Made by a program: the position numbers and the translations under genes. The notes beneath the pieces were generated by a model. The model was not told the origin of the DNA, did no database searches, and saw nothing but the letters and a program-made list of their open reading frames with translations. Shown in pieces: positions 11,372 to 23,221 of a stretch of 64,000 nucleotides of DNA; position 1 is the stretch's first letter; each line of letters begins with the position of its first letter. Origin of the DNA: Undaria pinnatifida (Eukaryota > Sar > Phaeophyceae > Laminariales > Alariaceae); NCBI GenBank assembly GCA_012845835.1, contig JABAKD010000021.1, positions 13,246,295 to 13,310,294 of the forward strand. Reading direction: 5' to 3'.

Positions 11372-12706
11372 GATGAGTGGGTACGTCTTTGTACGTTACG
11401 TGGTTATTAAGAATGAGCGATTGATTTGTAGAAGTTATACATGATTTATGGAAATTGCCACTTCGCCTGTTCCTCAAACGTTTACTCGTACAAAGTGTCA
11501 TAGAGGAATGAACAACCACCGTTGATGGGAATATAAAGACATGTAAGTTGTGGAGAGTGGGGGGGTGGGGGGGTATTTTCGTGGATAAGTTGAAACGTAG
11601 CCACGTAAGCATAGCCGTAGACATTAGAGTCTGAGAGTGAAATGCACCGTCGTACCTGAGTAAACAATGTGTGTGGGAATATTAATTCGAGTTACTCGGA
11701 AAAGGTGTGTAGATTACGTATAGTATGCTACATTTGGATGTGTGTGGGTTGGGAAGCAGGTACATATGAGTGTGGAAGTGTGGATGGACTGTGCATGTCG
11801 AGTACTGGGTATTTGTGGGTAGAAAAGAGGGTGTGTATGAGCATGCAAATGTTCAACCTACGTTCGTAGGTTACAACGTCTTTGTTAAATACGTTGCCAA
11901 AGGCGTTACGATACATCTGAGGAATACAAAAACGTCATCACAAATAATATTGTTGGGTATGAGTTATTTCGTCTTCTCTACGACGTCGATTGGAGAATGA
12001 AAATTATAACGAAGTTTCTCCATTATACCAGCGCAAAACATACATTCATGACGTACACATCAAATACGATACCTTGAACCGACATATTTCAGCAAATATA
12101 CAACGATGAAAATCATGCCCAAACATGATATGTACACGGAAACAACGAACGTTACTGAGTCCAAATCACGCCTGAGTGCAAGGGCTAGTCGTTCTTTTTT
12201 TTATTTATTATTCTTTCTTCTTTCTTCTCCCTTGATTTCCCCAAAACGCCCCACATAGAATTCAGCCAGAGTAATAAACACTTTCACGCGCTGGATATCC
12301 CGCTGCTGAAATTCACCCCCTTCGTCTCCCCCCCCTCACACCCTTCCCTAACCAGACAGCGGACTTACAGGCTTCACTCGATAATCTGATATATTACCTT
12401 CCACGAATTTCATAGTTTCCGTGCACATGTAGTTGCAAGTGGAGTCGCCGAAACCTCCCAAAACCATCCACAACTAATCACATGACGGGATACTCAATGA
12501 ACAGATTACCTACACATACAAATGCTCTCTTGTCGACCACCTCCCCCCCCCTCCCTCCCCCCCCTCCCTTCTTTTTGTTTTTTTTTAAACCCTAGCCTTA
12601 CTCCGTATTTCGATTCAACCCACACCGTGTATCAAAAAATTAATACACACATAGTCAAACTATGAAGAGTAACAGTATTATAAGTGTATTATGATACCGC
12701 TAAAAC
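11372..12706. other. Unclassified DNA with T- and C-rich tracts
   Basis: No recognisable gene. The right part (12188-12600) has T-rich and C-rich tracts and a box near 12240-12300 (CCAGAGTAATAAACACTT and CGCGCTGGATATC). That box recurs near 15140, 15470, 21915 and 22310, so this is probably a decayed outlier of the 12.7-23.3 kb repeat family. A short piece near 12427-12450 also matches the start of the conserved block that precedes the MSFD ORFs. Confidence 0.5.
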
Positions 12707-12924
12707 CCATAGTTGTCAAGGCTGGTTATTGCATGTTTATCTTCAGGGATAAATATGCCTTTAAGCCATTTTTGACAAACGCTGCGAGAGGGAACGTTGA
12801 AATTCGATTATGTCGCTCGCAATCTCATTTTTAGCCCCCCAGAGTAGTTTCTCGCCGTACATAAATACGTTTTGCAGATATATACAACAGCCCCCCCCCT
12901 CCCCCCAACCACTATAAACCAACA

Positions 12925-13310
12925 TGTATTCGAAAACACGACTCTGATATATACGATAATGAAGTCTAGAACATCAACCAAAACGTACACGTGTAGCAAC
13001 AACCACGTGGTTTCAACAGAGTATGTATTCAAAAACACCGCCCTGATACAATACAAGAACGAAACCTAGAACATCAGCCAAAACGTACACGTATTGCAAA
13101 ACCTACGCGGTTACAAAATAATATGTATTCGAAAACACCACTCCGAAACAAAACGATGACGAAGTCTAGAACATAAACCAAAACATACACGTGTAGCATC
13201 AACAACGCGGAAACACCACTTTGAAAAAATAATTCGATAACCAAGTCTAGAATATCAACTAAGACATACGTGTAACAAAAACCACGCGGACACACGCCAC
13301 ACTCAAAATA
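12925..13310. repeat. ~85-100-bp tandem repeat, four degenerate units
   Basis: About four units, each with ATGTATTCGAAAACAC, a short variable part, GAAGTCTAGAACATCAACCA, AAACGTACACGTGTAGCA and ACCACG-GG. Starts are near 12925, 13022, 13122 and 13205. Units differ by substitutions and small indels. No coding signal. Confidence 0.7.
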
Positions 13311-13435
13311 TATACGTCCGCATACGACCACCAGTCAAATAATGGAACCCATATACCCTGGGTGCAAAATTGATGTCCCTACGAGTCAGAAACATCACAG
13401 TCTACATGATGTCTTCATACAAACCTAAAAGTGCG

Positions 13436-13765
13436 TCACAACTGCTCGTTGCCAAATGACAGGTTCATCAAAAACGCAAGACCAAACAGAACAAGAGACG
13501 GGGTAATCGCAGAGCGCAAACCATTATAGCATTCGCCTACCACATCACCTCCTTTGCAATTGGTTTTGGGTTTCAGCGAACTGGGTCCAACGCATGCCCG
13601 TAGTGTCTCAGGTGGAGTGAGGAGCGGTAGTAAAAATGAAGTGCGCTGCTCGATAACCTGTTCCTGACCGTCGGTATACTGAACAATCTTCGGGCCGCGT
13701 CTTCTCTGTGTCAGGTGCATGAGGAATTCTTTTGTCGCTTTCCAAGCAAGCGGTTGCGTTGGCAT
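13436..13765 (-). CDS. Duplicated 109-residue ORF, hydrophobic C-terminus, unknown
   Basis: ATG at 13763-13765 (minus) to TGA at 13436-13438. The N-terminal two thirds is basic and polar (MPTQPLAWKATKEF, HLTQRRRGPKIVQYTDGQEQ, LTPPETLRACVGPSS). A hydrophobic stretch follows near the end (SLVLFGLAFLMNL), suggesting a tail-anchored membrane protein. The second copy at 20410-20742 keeps most of this reading: the segment from KIVQYTDGQEQVIEQRTSF to VVGECYN is nearly identical. Some differences between the copies are silent and others change the residue, so constraint is suggestive, not shown. It is the best-conserved part of the 3.5-kb duplication. No family recognised; it may be a repeat-encoded small protein. 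Confidence 0.4.
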   Translation of the reverse strand: MPTQPLAWKATKEFLMHLTQRRRGPKIVQYTDGQEQVIEQRTSFLLPLLTPPETLRACVGPSSLKPKTNCKGGDVVGECYNGLRSAITPSLVLFGLAFLMNLSFGNEQL

Positions 13766-14994
13766 ATACTACCTGGCTTGATATAAAGGAAAAGAAAACC
13801 ACTCAGCGATTACCCACTGAACGTTAGGGCATGTTCTCATGAGCACCACTAACAAGAGCACCGGGCATGGACGCGCCACTACAGGACCACAACATCTTCG
13901 ACGACAGTGGGGAGAAAACAGGACGTGTAATCGTACAATATAGTCTATAATAATGTGAAGAGTAAGTACAGACAGGTATGTTAACACTGCGGTAAACCAC
14001 ACGACCAACCTATTACGCAGGGTATTTCGTGCCTCCATCCGTTTACATGATTGCCTCACAACCTCTACCATACCAAACGTAGTAGCATATGCCTAACCAA
14101 GTAAAGTCACCCTAGCGTTCAATACGAGTGACATCGCATATATACGACATCGCATGCCCACCTCGCCTGCTGTATTTGTAAGATGTATCTCTGTCTTAAG
14201 GTTGGCGACCTCAGAGCCGCACAGCCGCACTGTAAAAATCATAATAAGCTTGAAATCGTACATTTGAGACAATAATACACATATATTTGAGACAGTAAAA
14301 ATTTGAAAAGGAAGCACAGCCAGATGTGGTAAAATTGCGGTAAACAACCTTTCCAACCCATTACGTAGGGTATTTCGTACATACCGTCTGCATGATCGAC
14401 CCCCAACCTATGCCAAGCGAAGTATGACTAACGAGGTAACATAATTGAACGCGTGTATACCATGTATGACTAACAAGGTAACGTAATTGAGCGCATGTAT
14501 ACCAAGCGTTCATTGGAAAAAAACAAAACTGACGATTGGCATTTCTCCTTCTAGTGCTCAATGGCGGAGACGGTGCATGGCCACATACATCACACCTTGC
14601 ATGTTGTATTTGGCAATACCTATCTCTTTCTTAAAATTAGCGATGTCAGAAAATAATGAGAACTGTATGATGGTGATGACAAACGAAGCATGACCACATC
14701 ACCTCGCCTGATGTATTTGGCAATACGTATCCCTTTCTAACAATTAGCGATGTCAGAAAAAAATGGTAACTACAAATGTTCTGAAAACAATCTAGCTTTC
14801 GATCCATGTACAACAACAAATTATTGAGATTTATAACGTTTTTTACTACACTTAAACACTGGGTTGAATGCTGCATCTAACATCGAAGCTTTTAGAATAG
14901 TAAACATTACCAGGCAGATGATATAAAGGGATGTATTCTTGCTACAATCGTCAGGTTTGTCCCCTTCAAGCATATATAGTTTCCGCGCACATAT

Positions 14995-16100
14995 GGAAAT
15001 GTCCCGCCCCCCCCTCCCCTCCTCTTCCCCCGATCCCTATTGTTCAAAACCCCCCCACCCCATTCCCCCCCCCCGCCCCCCGTCCCCCGATCCCTCCCCC
15101 CCCCCACCCTTCACGCTTAGTTTGTCCAGACCCAATCACAATCGAAATCGGCCAGAGTAATAAACACCTATAAGCAGTTGATATCACGTCATTATCTTTC
15201 TGACCATTCATTACGTATTTTTCATTCATTCCCCCCACCCCCCCAAAAAACCACCCCTCCAACGCCCCCTCTTTTCCGACCACCCGCACTATCGCGTAGA
15301 CCTAGCACCACGCGTATAACAAGCCCCTACTTATCTTTGATCTCTTAGCCGGAGTGTATTTCAATATTATTTGTGACCTAAACCTCGTAAACCCCTCCCT
15401 ACCTCCCTTCCTTTTCTTTTATCTCTCCCTTGCTCAAACGCCCAACCTAATATTAAAATCCGCCAGATAAAAAAATACTTCACGCACTGGATATCACTTC
15501 ATTATCTTTCAAGAGCCATCCATGCCGCTGCTCCCTCTCCCCTCCCTCCCGCCCCGAACGCCCCGTCCTCCCCCACCACCCGCTTCATCGCCTAGACCTA
15601 GCGCCACACGTATACAAACCCCTCACCTAAAACGCGTTATTCCCCCCCCCCCGCCCCCTCCCCCCCCACCCCTCCCCCCGTCCCCACCCCCCACCTCCCC
15701 AACCCCCCCAACCCATCACACCCCTACCCCGTCAAACACTCTGCCCTCTCTCTACTCACTGATTGTACGACTTACCCTACGATATACATAATAAACTGAT
15801 GGATTCTTTCCACAACCGTCGCATTTATCCCGTCAAAATATTGTATAGTGTCCACGCACAGATGAAGCTGCCCCACGCGCCCCACCTCTGCCCCAACCCC
15901 CCCCCCCCCCATGATAAACTGGTGCATTTTTTTCTTATTTTTTGCAAAATCGTCAGATTTATCCTCTTGAAAGGATTTATAGCTTCCACGCACAAATGGC
16001 CCGCCGTCCGCTCCCCCCCCTAAATTCCCCCCCCTCCAACCCCGCTCGCCTTTGATCAAAATCAGGCCCCCCACGTCCATCCAAACTCCGCCCCCCCCTA
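14995..16100. repeat. C-tract blocks within duplication copy 1
   Basis: Dense C runs of 6-14 at 15005-15110, 15640-15720, 15895-15911 and 16010-16100, separated by collinear unique-looking boxes. Matching blocks occur in copy 2 (22235-22265, 22510-22570, 22710-22735, 22900-22935). Frames through them encode only Pro-rich low complexity. They may form i-motif/G-quadruplex structures and are also prone to sequencing error. Confidence 0.6.
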
Positions 16101-16224
16101 ACCGGTTATACTACTTGCAGGATTCCCTTGATAAACGGATACATTTCCCCCCACAGTTGTTATATTTTTTCTCCCTCAAAAACGGATTTTCAAGTTTCCG
16201 CCCGCAGACTGACTAACATCCCCC

Positions 16225-16338
16225 TGTTGACCCTGATAGCTACACTGTAGTTGTAAGGGGAGTCGCCGACCTATATTTTTAACGAGGACACACAGCTCGT
16301 AATACGCGCGATTAGGGTATCACACACAGCTTGCAAAG
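16225..16338 (+). promoter_or_regulatory. Conserved leader before MSFD ORF, copy 1
   Basis: About 115 bp directly upstream of the ATG at 16339 is repeated before the ATGs at 16835 and 23222. Shared boxes are GCTACACTGTAGTT, GGAGTCGCCGACCTATAT, AGGACACACA, TAATACGCG and GTATCACACACA-CTTGCAAAG, ending at the ATG. Conservation up to the start codon at three sites suggests a promoter or 5' leader, or simply that the repeated unit begins upstream of the ORF. Confidence 0.4.
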
Positions 16339-16395
16339 ATGAGTTTCGACGAAATCTTCGACCTCACAGCTGGTGTGTATTTTCATTTTTCATAA
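16339..16395 (+). CDS. Short MSFD..FDLTAGVY ORF, copy 1 (truncated)
   Basis: ATG at 16339, stop TAA at 16393-16395, 18 residues: MSFDEIFDLTAGVYFHFS. The first 15 residues recur at 16835 and 23222 with different downstream sequence, and in degraded form near 15335 and 22165. This copy closes almost at once, so either it is dead or the shared part is a first exon. The bases after GTGTAT are not an obvious strong donor. Function unknown. Confidence 0.35.
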   Translation: MSFDEIFDLTAGVYFHFS

Positions 16396-16717
16396 TATGT
16401 ATAATGACTTACACGATATATATGATAAACTGGTTTATTCTTTCTAAAACCGTCAGAGTGATCCCCTAAAATGGTATATATTTTCCATGCAAAAATTGAC
16501 CTGCCCCAAGCGTCCCCTCCTCGTCCTCCCCCCCTCCCGCCCCCCTTTTCATCAAAATCAGACCCCATGTCTTTTAAACCTCTGCCCTCCCCTCACCGGA
16601 TATTCGACTTACAGGATTCACTTGATAAACTGATGCATTTCCCTCCACAACTGTCAGATTTTGCCCCATTCAAGAAACGGTTTTATAGTTTTCGCGCACA
16701 GACTGACCAGCATCACC

Positions 16718-16834
16718 CTGTTGACCCTGATAGCCACACTGTAGTTGCAAGGGCAGTCGCCGACCTATATCCTTAATAAGGAAACACAACCTGTAATACG
16801 CTCGATCGAAGTATCACACACAGTACTTGCAAGG
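16718..16834 (+). promoter_or_regulatory. Conserved leader before MSFD ORF, copy 2
   Basis: Same order of boxes as at 16225-16338, about 490 bp downstream, ending directly at the ATG at 16835. It is a tandem duplicate of the end of the 3.5-kb block. Confidence 0.35.
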
Positions 16835-17152
16835 ATGAGTTTCGACCATATATGCGATCTCACAGCTGGAGTGTATTTAACTTATTTATACGATTATACA
16901 AAATTAAAAAACACTCCAGCTGTGAGATCGAAGATTTTGTCAAAACTCATATTTTACTTATATTTATTTGTTACTATATTTAATTTGTGTGTGGAGTTAT
17001 CCCATCCCTCGTGTGTATATGATACACGGAGATCGGGCTTGGCTAGCCAAGGTCTACAGGTGTGTGTGCAGTTGTTATTTGGGGAGCAATTGCGGCACAA
17101 TCGCATAATGACCGACGTGAGACAAATCAATTCCTCGGGGTCCATATTTTGA
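16835..17152 (+). CDS. MSFD..DLTAGVY ORF, 105 residues
   Basis: ATG at 16835 after the conserved leader, stop TGA at 17150-17152. It starts MSFDHICDLTAGVYL and continues with a basic stretch (KLKNTPAVRSKILSKL), a hydrophobic segment (IFYLYLFVTIFNLCV) that could span a membrane, and a polar tail. Codons 27-38 are produced by the right arm of an inverted repeat whose left arm is the MSFD start itself, so this part of the frame is a fold-back duplication and not ancestral coding. An in-frame ATG further upstream (16745) exists, but it lies in the shared leader; I prefer 16835 because conservation between copies ends there. Confidence 0.35.
   Translation: MSFDHICDLTAGVYLTYLYDYTKLKNTPAVRSKILSKLIFYLYLFVTIFNLCVELSHPSCVYDTRRSGLASQGLQVCVQLLFGEQLRHNRIMTDVRQINSSGSIF
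16856..16929. repeat. Perfect 19-bp inverted repeat, extends to ~40 bp imperfectly
   Basis: Left arm 16856-16874 (GATCTCACAGCTGGAGTGT), right arm 16911-16929, spacer 36 bp. Outside the perfect arms, the sequence back to the MSFD start (from 16835) is also repeated inverted out to about 16950 with mismatches. It is therefore a fold-back of the conserved ORF start. Transcribed, it would form a long hairpin. Confidence 0.85.
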
Positions 17153-19877
17153 TCTCTGGTGTAATTATGAAAAAAGTAATTAAATCACTATCAGGGGGAT
17201 ACAAACGTCGATCATTATTGACCATGGAAAAGTCAAGAAATAGTGAAGCAATTTAAAATATTTTTTTTGTCTGTTTTGCCGACACCACGACTGGAACGTC
17301 GGATTAGGCTTCTTTCACAATTATTAGCCAAAAGGCGTAGCTCCTCCCGGATCATATACATACGTCGTCGGCCGATGTTAGGAGTAATGACATCAACAGC
17401 CAAACACAGTTATGATAGAGGGCCGGGTAGTAAGTACGTCACCTCAACGGAGGGTGAGGGTGACTTATCCGGACAGTTACCACGGCAAGTCCGACAAATG
17501 GCACCACGGCGTGAGGGGGGAAACCGATGATCGATCGGACAATAACCAAACAAACAGTCTGATAATGGTCAAACAAAAACACGGGTGACGTTCAAATTGG
17601 TCGATTTGAAAAATACTTCACAATTGCGTATAGATGGAATTGCGAGGGTGGGGAGTTTCAGGTTTTTTTTTTTGCAAGTCCGGGAAGATACTCTATCAAA
17701 GGGATGACGGAACACGAGTCGGATTATAACAACGATACCTAACAACGAAGCATCTGGTATGAGCCGAATACGCTGTATGATACTGCTCATTTTCCGCGTA
17801 ATAAGGACATAATGCAAGATGGGCATGTACCAGGTAAGCGACAAGCATTAATGAGCGAGAACTACACGGTATACATGTAAATGTATATGTTCCGGTTTCT
17901 GTTCAGGTGAAGGCATTATGATAATCCCAAAGAGAAAAATACTTGCGTGTCAGGGTGAAACACGTCAATCCGTGAATGGCAAGGGCACGATGTAGGTTAT
18001 ACCAGCCAGGAGAGACAAAACGTTTCGCACAACGTAGTGAGGACCGGGCATGTATACATAGAACAAGAACCATGCAGTACTGCCTCATGAACGCCAGGAC
18101 ATTGTCCACGGAGCTACTAAACATGCCTGATATACAGCATGCGGTGCGTACTATACAAAATGCGCGGTCGTTCAAAAATAGCAACGAAACGTGATGACGA
18201 CAAACAATACGAGGTTTCCACCAGAGCAGGGGACGACCAGGAGAACAAGTGGGGTGAACTTGGCGTACACTTATTATAGCTATACACCTGGTTGAACAGG
18301 TACAGAAATATTTTTTTGTCGCCGCGCCTACCAAAACTGTTCGAGCGAGCAAACTCTACAAATACTACCTGGGGCATATTTCGTACAGACACACGTGTTA
18401 TTTAATTCGGTCGAACAAGAGTGAGGACCCGGCGCTAGATAGCGTCTAGCGCCACGGGCCACATAATCCAACAAGCTCTACCAACAAGAAGCGTACATGC
18501 TTATATTTATGGAGTAAATTCATACTTTGTGTAAATTCTTCGGGGCAATACGTCGCTGGGAAAAAACTGCACGACGATCGAATCAAGCTGGGGAATAAAT
18601 ATCGCACCAATAACCGGAGCGTGGACGTACTACATAGCATCCTGATCAATACCCGGCAAGTCGGACGAAACTTCAATGATTGCCTATAGTATCAACTCGG
18701 TCGTCAACGAAGTAAAAAGGCGTTCGAGACGGCACATGTTCAAAGAGGGGGGAGTCTGAACAATTTGGCACAGCCAAGGACTGACGCGTGAGAGTATACA
18801 GACTTATCGAGAAAACATAAACCCGCAAAACGCAAATCCGACGAAATGCACCACGGAGGGAGACTATCGTGCGATACCACCGTCTATCGGGAAATGGAGC
18901 CTGTTCATAGATGCTTTAATCTGAACAATTCTACAATAGACACCGCCAAGGACAGACGAGGGAGGGCGGGCTTGTTCTGAATGGTATCATGTCCGACGAG
19001 AAATAATACGACGTGAAGATAGTTTGAATTGGTTCGAAAAATCACATTTTAGTACTTCAAAGAGGTGTGTCTACCTGAATACCACTTAAAAACAAGAACC
19101 GGAAAGTGAGGGCGGACGTATCCAGATTACAGCATACTTGGGGTCACAACGGCGTAGTACGTCAACACGGGTGTCAATCAGAATAACACCTGAACGATTT
19201 AGTCTAGAGTAATAGTGCCATTCCGCGGGAAGGTGTAACATGTTGGGTTTGGGGCCAAACGTTTCTCCGACCAGCAGAGCTTAAAAGGACGTAAGTTCAC
19301 ACACAGATGGATCGATCATAACGATTTACGTTAAACATTCCGAGAGCAGGCCGTGACTGTTGTTAATCGAGCAAGCAACATATTTTCCACTGTTGGGGCC
19401 TGCTTACGACAATCACATCTCAGCTATGCAAGGCGGGCATGATGAACGTGCAGCGGATGCACAGACGCCATACACGCTACGAACGGCAGTTCGAGTTTTA
19501 GCTGGATCTCGATAAACGATTACACGGGCGGCGCATTGTATTCGCCAGCGTAACATTTGTTTGTCTAATGCGCACACATTTGTTTTTGTAGGCCAGCAGG
19601 AAATTGAAGTAATTGAAATATTTCGAAGAACGGATACTCGGACGGCCAATTAAAGGACACTGCCACATAACTGCAAAAAATAGGAAAAACACAAGAGATG
19701 CCTGATGATACATTAACACACGTACAGCGGGTACAGGATGATATTAATCTCGCAGCGGACGCCACGAAGTACTGCTCAAAATATCTTACGACATGCAATA
19801 TCACGGCAAGAGGAAAGACGGGCTGATATAGCAGATGTGCATATCAGCGACATGTTTACGCAGACACTGGTACAAAT
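17153..19877. other. Spacer between the two duplication copies, no clear gene
   Basis: No recognisable domain. The frames 17243-17530 (+, Arg/Ser-rich), 17903-18352 (-, 149 codons) and 17976-18194 (+, 72 codons) overlap others or have odd composition, and I do not call them genes. The texture resembles 5.9-7.3 kb. No tandem repeats apart from a small hairpin at 18431-18453. Confidence 0.4.
18431..18453. repeat. Small perfect hairpin, 9-bp stem
   Basis: GGCGCTAGA, loop TAGCG, TCTAGCGCC. The stem can extend by CCC/GGG (18428-18430 with 18456-18458) across a 2-base bulge. GC-rich in AT-rich surroundings; no gene nearby gives it a role. Confidence 0.5.
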
Positions 19878-20064
19878 ACATAGTTGTCAAGGTTGGTTGT
19901 TGCATGTTTATCTTCAGGGATAGAGATGCTTGACAAAAAAACCGCGAAGGGGAACGTTGAAATTGTCGAACGTCCCTCGCAACTTCGTGTATAGCCTCCG
20001 AAGAATTTGTTTCGGCGTACATAAATACGTTTATTTGCGCACAGGGCACTTTTCACAACCACTG

Positions 20065-20275
20065 CAAACTAATACGTATTCAAAACCACCACTCTGAAAT
20101 AACACGATACCGGAGCCTACAGCATCACCCAAGCCATACACGTGTAGCAACAACCACGCGGACGCAAAATAATATGTATTCGAAACCACAACTCCGAAAG
20201 AACACGATGACGAAGCCTAGAACATGAACCAAAACTTTCACGTGTAGCAACTACCACGCGGACACAAATTCTCAA
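20065..20275. repeat. ~95-bp tandem repeat, two units (copy 2)
   Basis: Two units at about 20075 and 20174 with ACGTATTC-AAACCAC, CATACACGTGTAGCAACAACC and ACGCGGAC boxes, equivalent to the four-unit patch at 12925-13310. Copy number differs between the two large duplicates. Confidence 0.65.
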
Positions 20276-20409
20276 ATTATATTGATGTTCACACACCAAA
20301 ACCACATGTACGTCCACATACGAATCCCAGTCAACAGATGGAACCCATATACCCTGGGAGTCAGAAACATCACATAGTCTACATATAGTCTTGAAACGCA
20401 CCTAACATG

Positions 20410-20742
20410 CCTCCAAACTGCTCGTTGCCAAACAACAGGTTCATCAAGAACGCAACAACAAACAGAACAAGTGACATGGTAATCGCCGCAGCACATATCA
20501 TTATAGCATTCGCCCACCACATCACATCCTCCGCAATTGGTTTTGGGCATCAGCGAACTGGGTCCAACGCATGCCCGTAGTGTTTCAGGTGGAGTGAGGT
20601 GCGGTAGTACAAATGAAGTGCGCTGCTCGATAACCTGTTCTTGACCGTCGGTATACTGAACAATCTTCGAGCCGCGTCTCCTCTGTGTCAGGTGTGTGCG
20701 GAATTTTATTTGACGTTTTCAAGCAAGCGGTTGCGTTGACAT
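20410..20742 (-). pseudogene. Broken second copy of the 109-residue ORF
   Basis: Reading from 20742 (minus) gives MSTQPLA and then a TGA where copy 1 has Trp (TGG). The frame after it is highly similar to copy 1 (HLTQRRRG-KIVQYTDGQEQVIEQRTSF, LTPPETLRACVGPSSL-PKTNC). After VVGECYN an extra base shifts the frame, and the hydrophobic tail (MSLVLFVVAFLMNLLFGNEQ) is preserved in the next frame. One nonsense change plus one indel separate it from an intact frame. Confidence 0.6.
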
Positions 20743-23104
20743 ATACTACCAGGCTTGATGCAAAGGAAGGAACACTACTCAGATATCATCAACTACACGG
20801 TAAGTCATGTTTTCATGAGGACCACTAGCAAGAGCACCAGACATGAACTCGGAATGTACAGGACCACAACATCTTCGACGACAGTGGGGAGAAAACAGGG
20901 CGTTTAACCGTACACTAGGTAGTAACAATGTGAAAAAGAAGTACAGACAGATATGTTAACAAGAGGTAGACCGCACTACCAACCTTTTACGCACGGTATT
21001 TCGGGCCTTCGGCCGTTTGCATGATCGCCTGACAACCTCTACCATACCAAACGTAGTAGCATATGCCTAACGACGTAACGTCACCCTCGCAATCAATAAT
21101 CGTGACATCGCATGACCACGTCACCTCGCTTGTTGTGATTGTAAGACGCATATCAATTATGGAGTTGGCGACCTAGGAGCCCCACATCGGCATGGTAAAA
21201 ATCATGGGCGTAGGATCATTCTTTTGAGACAAAAAGGTAAAAAGGAGGCACAGGCAGATATGTTAAAATTGCGGTTAACCACACTACCAACCTATTACGT
21301 ACGGTATCTCCCGTACTTACCGTTTGCACGAAGAAACGTGACTGAGCGAGTGTATACTAAGCGTTCCTTTCAAAACACCGACGACTAGCATTTCTCCCTT
21401 TCGTGCTGAATTGCGGTGACATTGTATGACCACATATCACCTCGCCTGTTGTATTTAACAATATGTAATTTTTTTTCGTATAATTAGCTATATCAAAAAA
21501 AAATATTAACTACATGATTGACCTATCGATTGAAAAATTCTATATTTCGATCCATGTACAAGAGCACATTATGAAATCTTAACACATTGTCTACTACACC
21601 GAAAAACTGGATTGCAATTTACATCTAACACCAAAACTTGTTGCACCTAAAAACTGGGTCGCGTACATCTAACATCAAAACTTTTCACACCTCAAAACTC
21701 TGTTGCATACTACATCCAACATGAAACCTTCCAGAATAATAAACATTACCAGGCAAGTGATATGAAGGGATGTCTTCTTCTTGCCACAACCGTAAGATTC
21801 GCCCAGTTTAAGGGTTCATAGTTTCCGCGCACATATTGAAATGTCATGTCCGCCTCCCCCCCCCCTCTTGATCCCTCTTGTTCAAACGCCCCACCTAACA
21901 CAAAAAATCTGCCAGAGTAGTAAACACTACCAGCCAGCTGATATCATCTCTCACGTCATTATCTTCCTAGCCGTCCATGACGTAACTTTCATTCATCGCC
22001 TCCGCCCACCCCTCTCCAACGCCCCCACCTTCCACACCACCCGCACGATCGCCTAGACCTAGCACCGCGCGTGTAGCAAGCTCCTACATTTACGATTAAT
22101 ACGCGCGTTCGGAGTATCACACACATTGTGGCAAAAAGTTGAAGCAAAAAAAAAAAAATAATCGACCAAACCCCTTATCTAACAGCTGGAGTGTATTGTA
22201 ATATTTTATGTAACCTGAACCTCTCGGAAACCCTTCCCCCCCCCTTTCCCCCTTCCCCCCCTTCCTCTTTCTCGCTCTTACTCAAACGACCAACCTAATA
22301 TCGAAATCCGCCAGAAGTAACAAACACTTCCACGCCCTGTATATCACCTGATTAATCTTTTAAAAACCATCCATGCCGCTGCTGCATTTTCCACCCGCCC
22401 CCGTCGCCCTCAACACCCCCTCCGTCCCCGCCCCTCGCACAGTCGCCTAAACCTAGCCTCATGCGTAACGCAAACCCTTACATCTATGCGACCAAAAACC
22501 CTCCCGTACTCCCCCCGCCACCTCCCCCACCCCCGACCTCCCCACCTCCCAACCCCACCCCCACTCCCTCGAACATTCCGCTCTCTTGTCACTAGTTGTA
22601 CGATTTACAGGATATTCATGATAAACTGGAGCACTATTTTTCCAAAACCGTCACATGTATCCCCTTAATAGATGTATACTTTGCACGCATAGATTGAGCT
22701 GCACCGCCCGCCCCCCCCCCCCCCCCCCCCTCCCCTGTGCATTATTTTGAAACCCGGCAGATGTATCCCCTTGAAGTATATATTGTTTTTAGGCACAAAT
22801 TGACCTGCCCCATTAACCCCCGCTCCTTTTTCTGATTAAAATCAGGCCCCCAGGTCCTTAAAAACTCCGCCCTTCCCTAACCGGTTATGTGACCTACAAA
22901 ATTCACCCCCCCCCCCCCCTCTCGCCCCCCCTCCTTTGATCAATATCAGACCCTCAGGTCCTTAAACACTCCGCCCCCCCTCACCGGTTATTCAATATAA
23001 AGGTTTTACTTGAAAGTAAACTGATTCATTCCTTTTATAGCTGTCAGATTTTGTCCCCTCGAAAACGGGTTTTATAGATTCCGCACACAGACTGACTAAC
23101 ATCA

Positions 23105-23221
23105 CCCTGTTGACCCTGATAGCTACACTGTAGTTTAAAGGGGAGTCGCCAACCTATATCTGCAATGAGGACACACAACCCGTAATACGCGTGATCGGAG
23201 TATCTCACACCACTTGCGGAG
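23105..23221 (+). promoter_or_regulatory. Conserved leader before MSFD ORF, copy 3
   Basis: Same ordered boxes as at 16225-16338 (GCTACACTGTAGTT, GGAGTCGCC-ACCTATAT, AGGACACACA, TAATACGCG, GTATC-CACACCACTTGC), ending at the ATG at 23222. Confidence 0.4.

Larger units (their letters stand above)
12707..16395. repeat. Large diverged duplication, copy 1
   Basis: Collinear with 19878-23270. Shared landmarks in the same order are CATAGTTGTCAAGG-TGG (12712), an 85-bp repeat patch, ATGGAACCCATATACCCTGG (13342), the conserved antisense ORF (13436-13765), GACCACAACATCTTCGACGA (13884), boxes around 14045-14100, CCAGAGTAATAAACAC (15148), CCATCCATGCCGCTGCT (15515), C-tract blocks, and a final block ending in the MSFD start (16339). 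Divergence is substantial with many indels, so the duplication is old. Inner pieces are themselves tandem: a GCGGTAAAC-AC block at 13990 and 14340, and the last ~490 bp repeated at 16045 and 16540. I could not define element-like termini. Confidence 0.75.

Noticed and set aside
14931..15791. Pro-rich frames in C-tract blocks
   Set aside because: Low-complexity by-products of C runs; not kept in the second duplication copy.
17903..18352. 149-codon minus-strand frame
   Set aside because: Cys/Arg/Ser-rich without any motif, overlaps plus-strand frames, no duplicate copy to support it.
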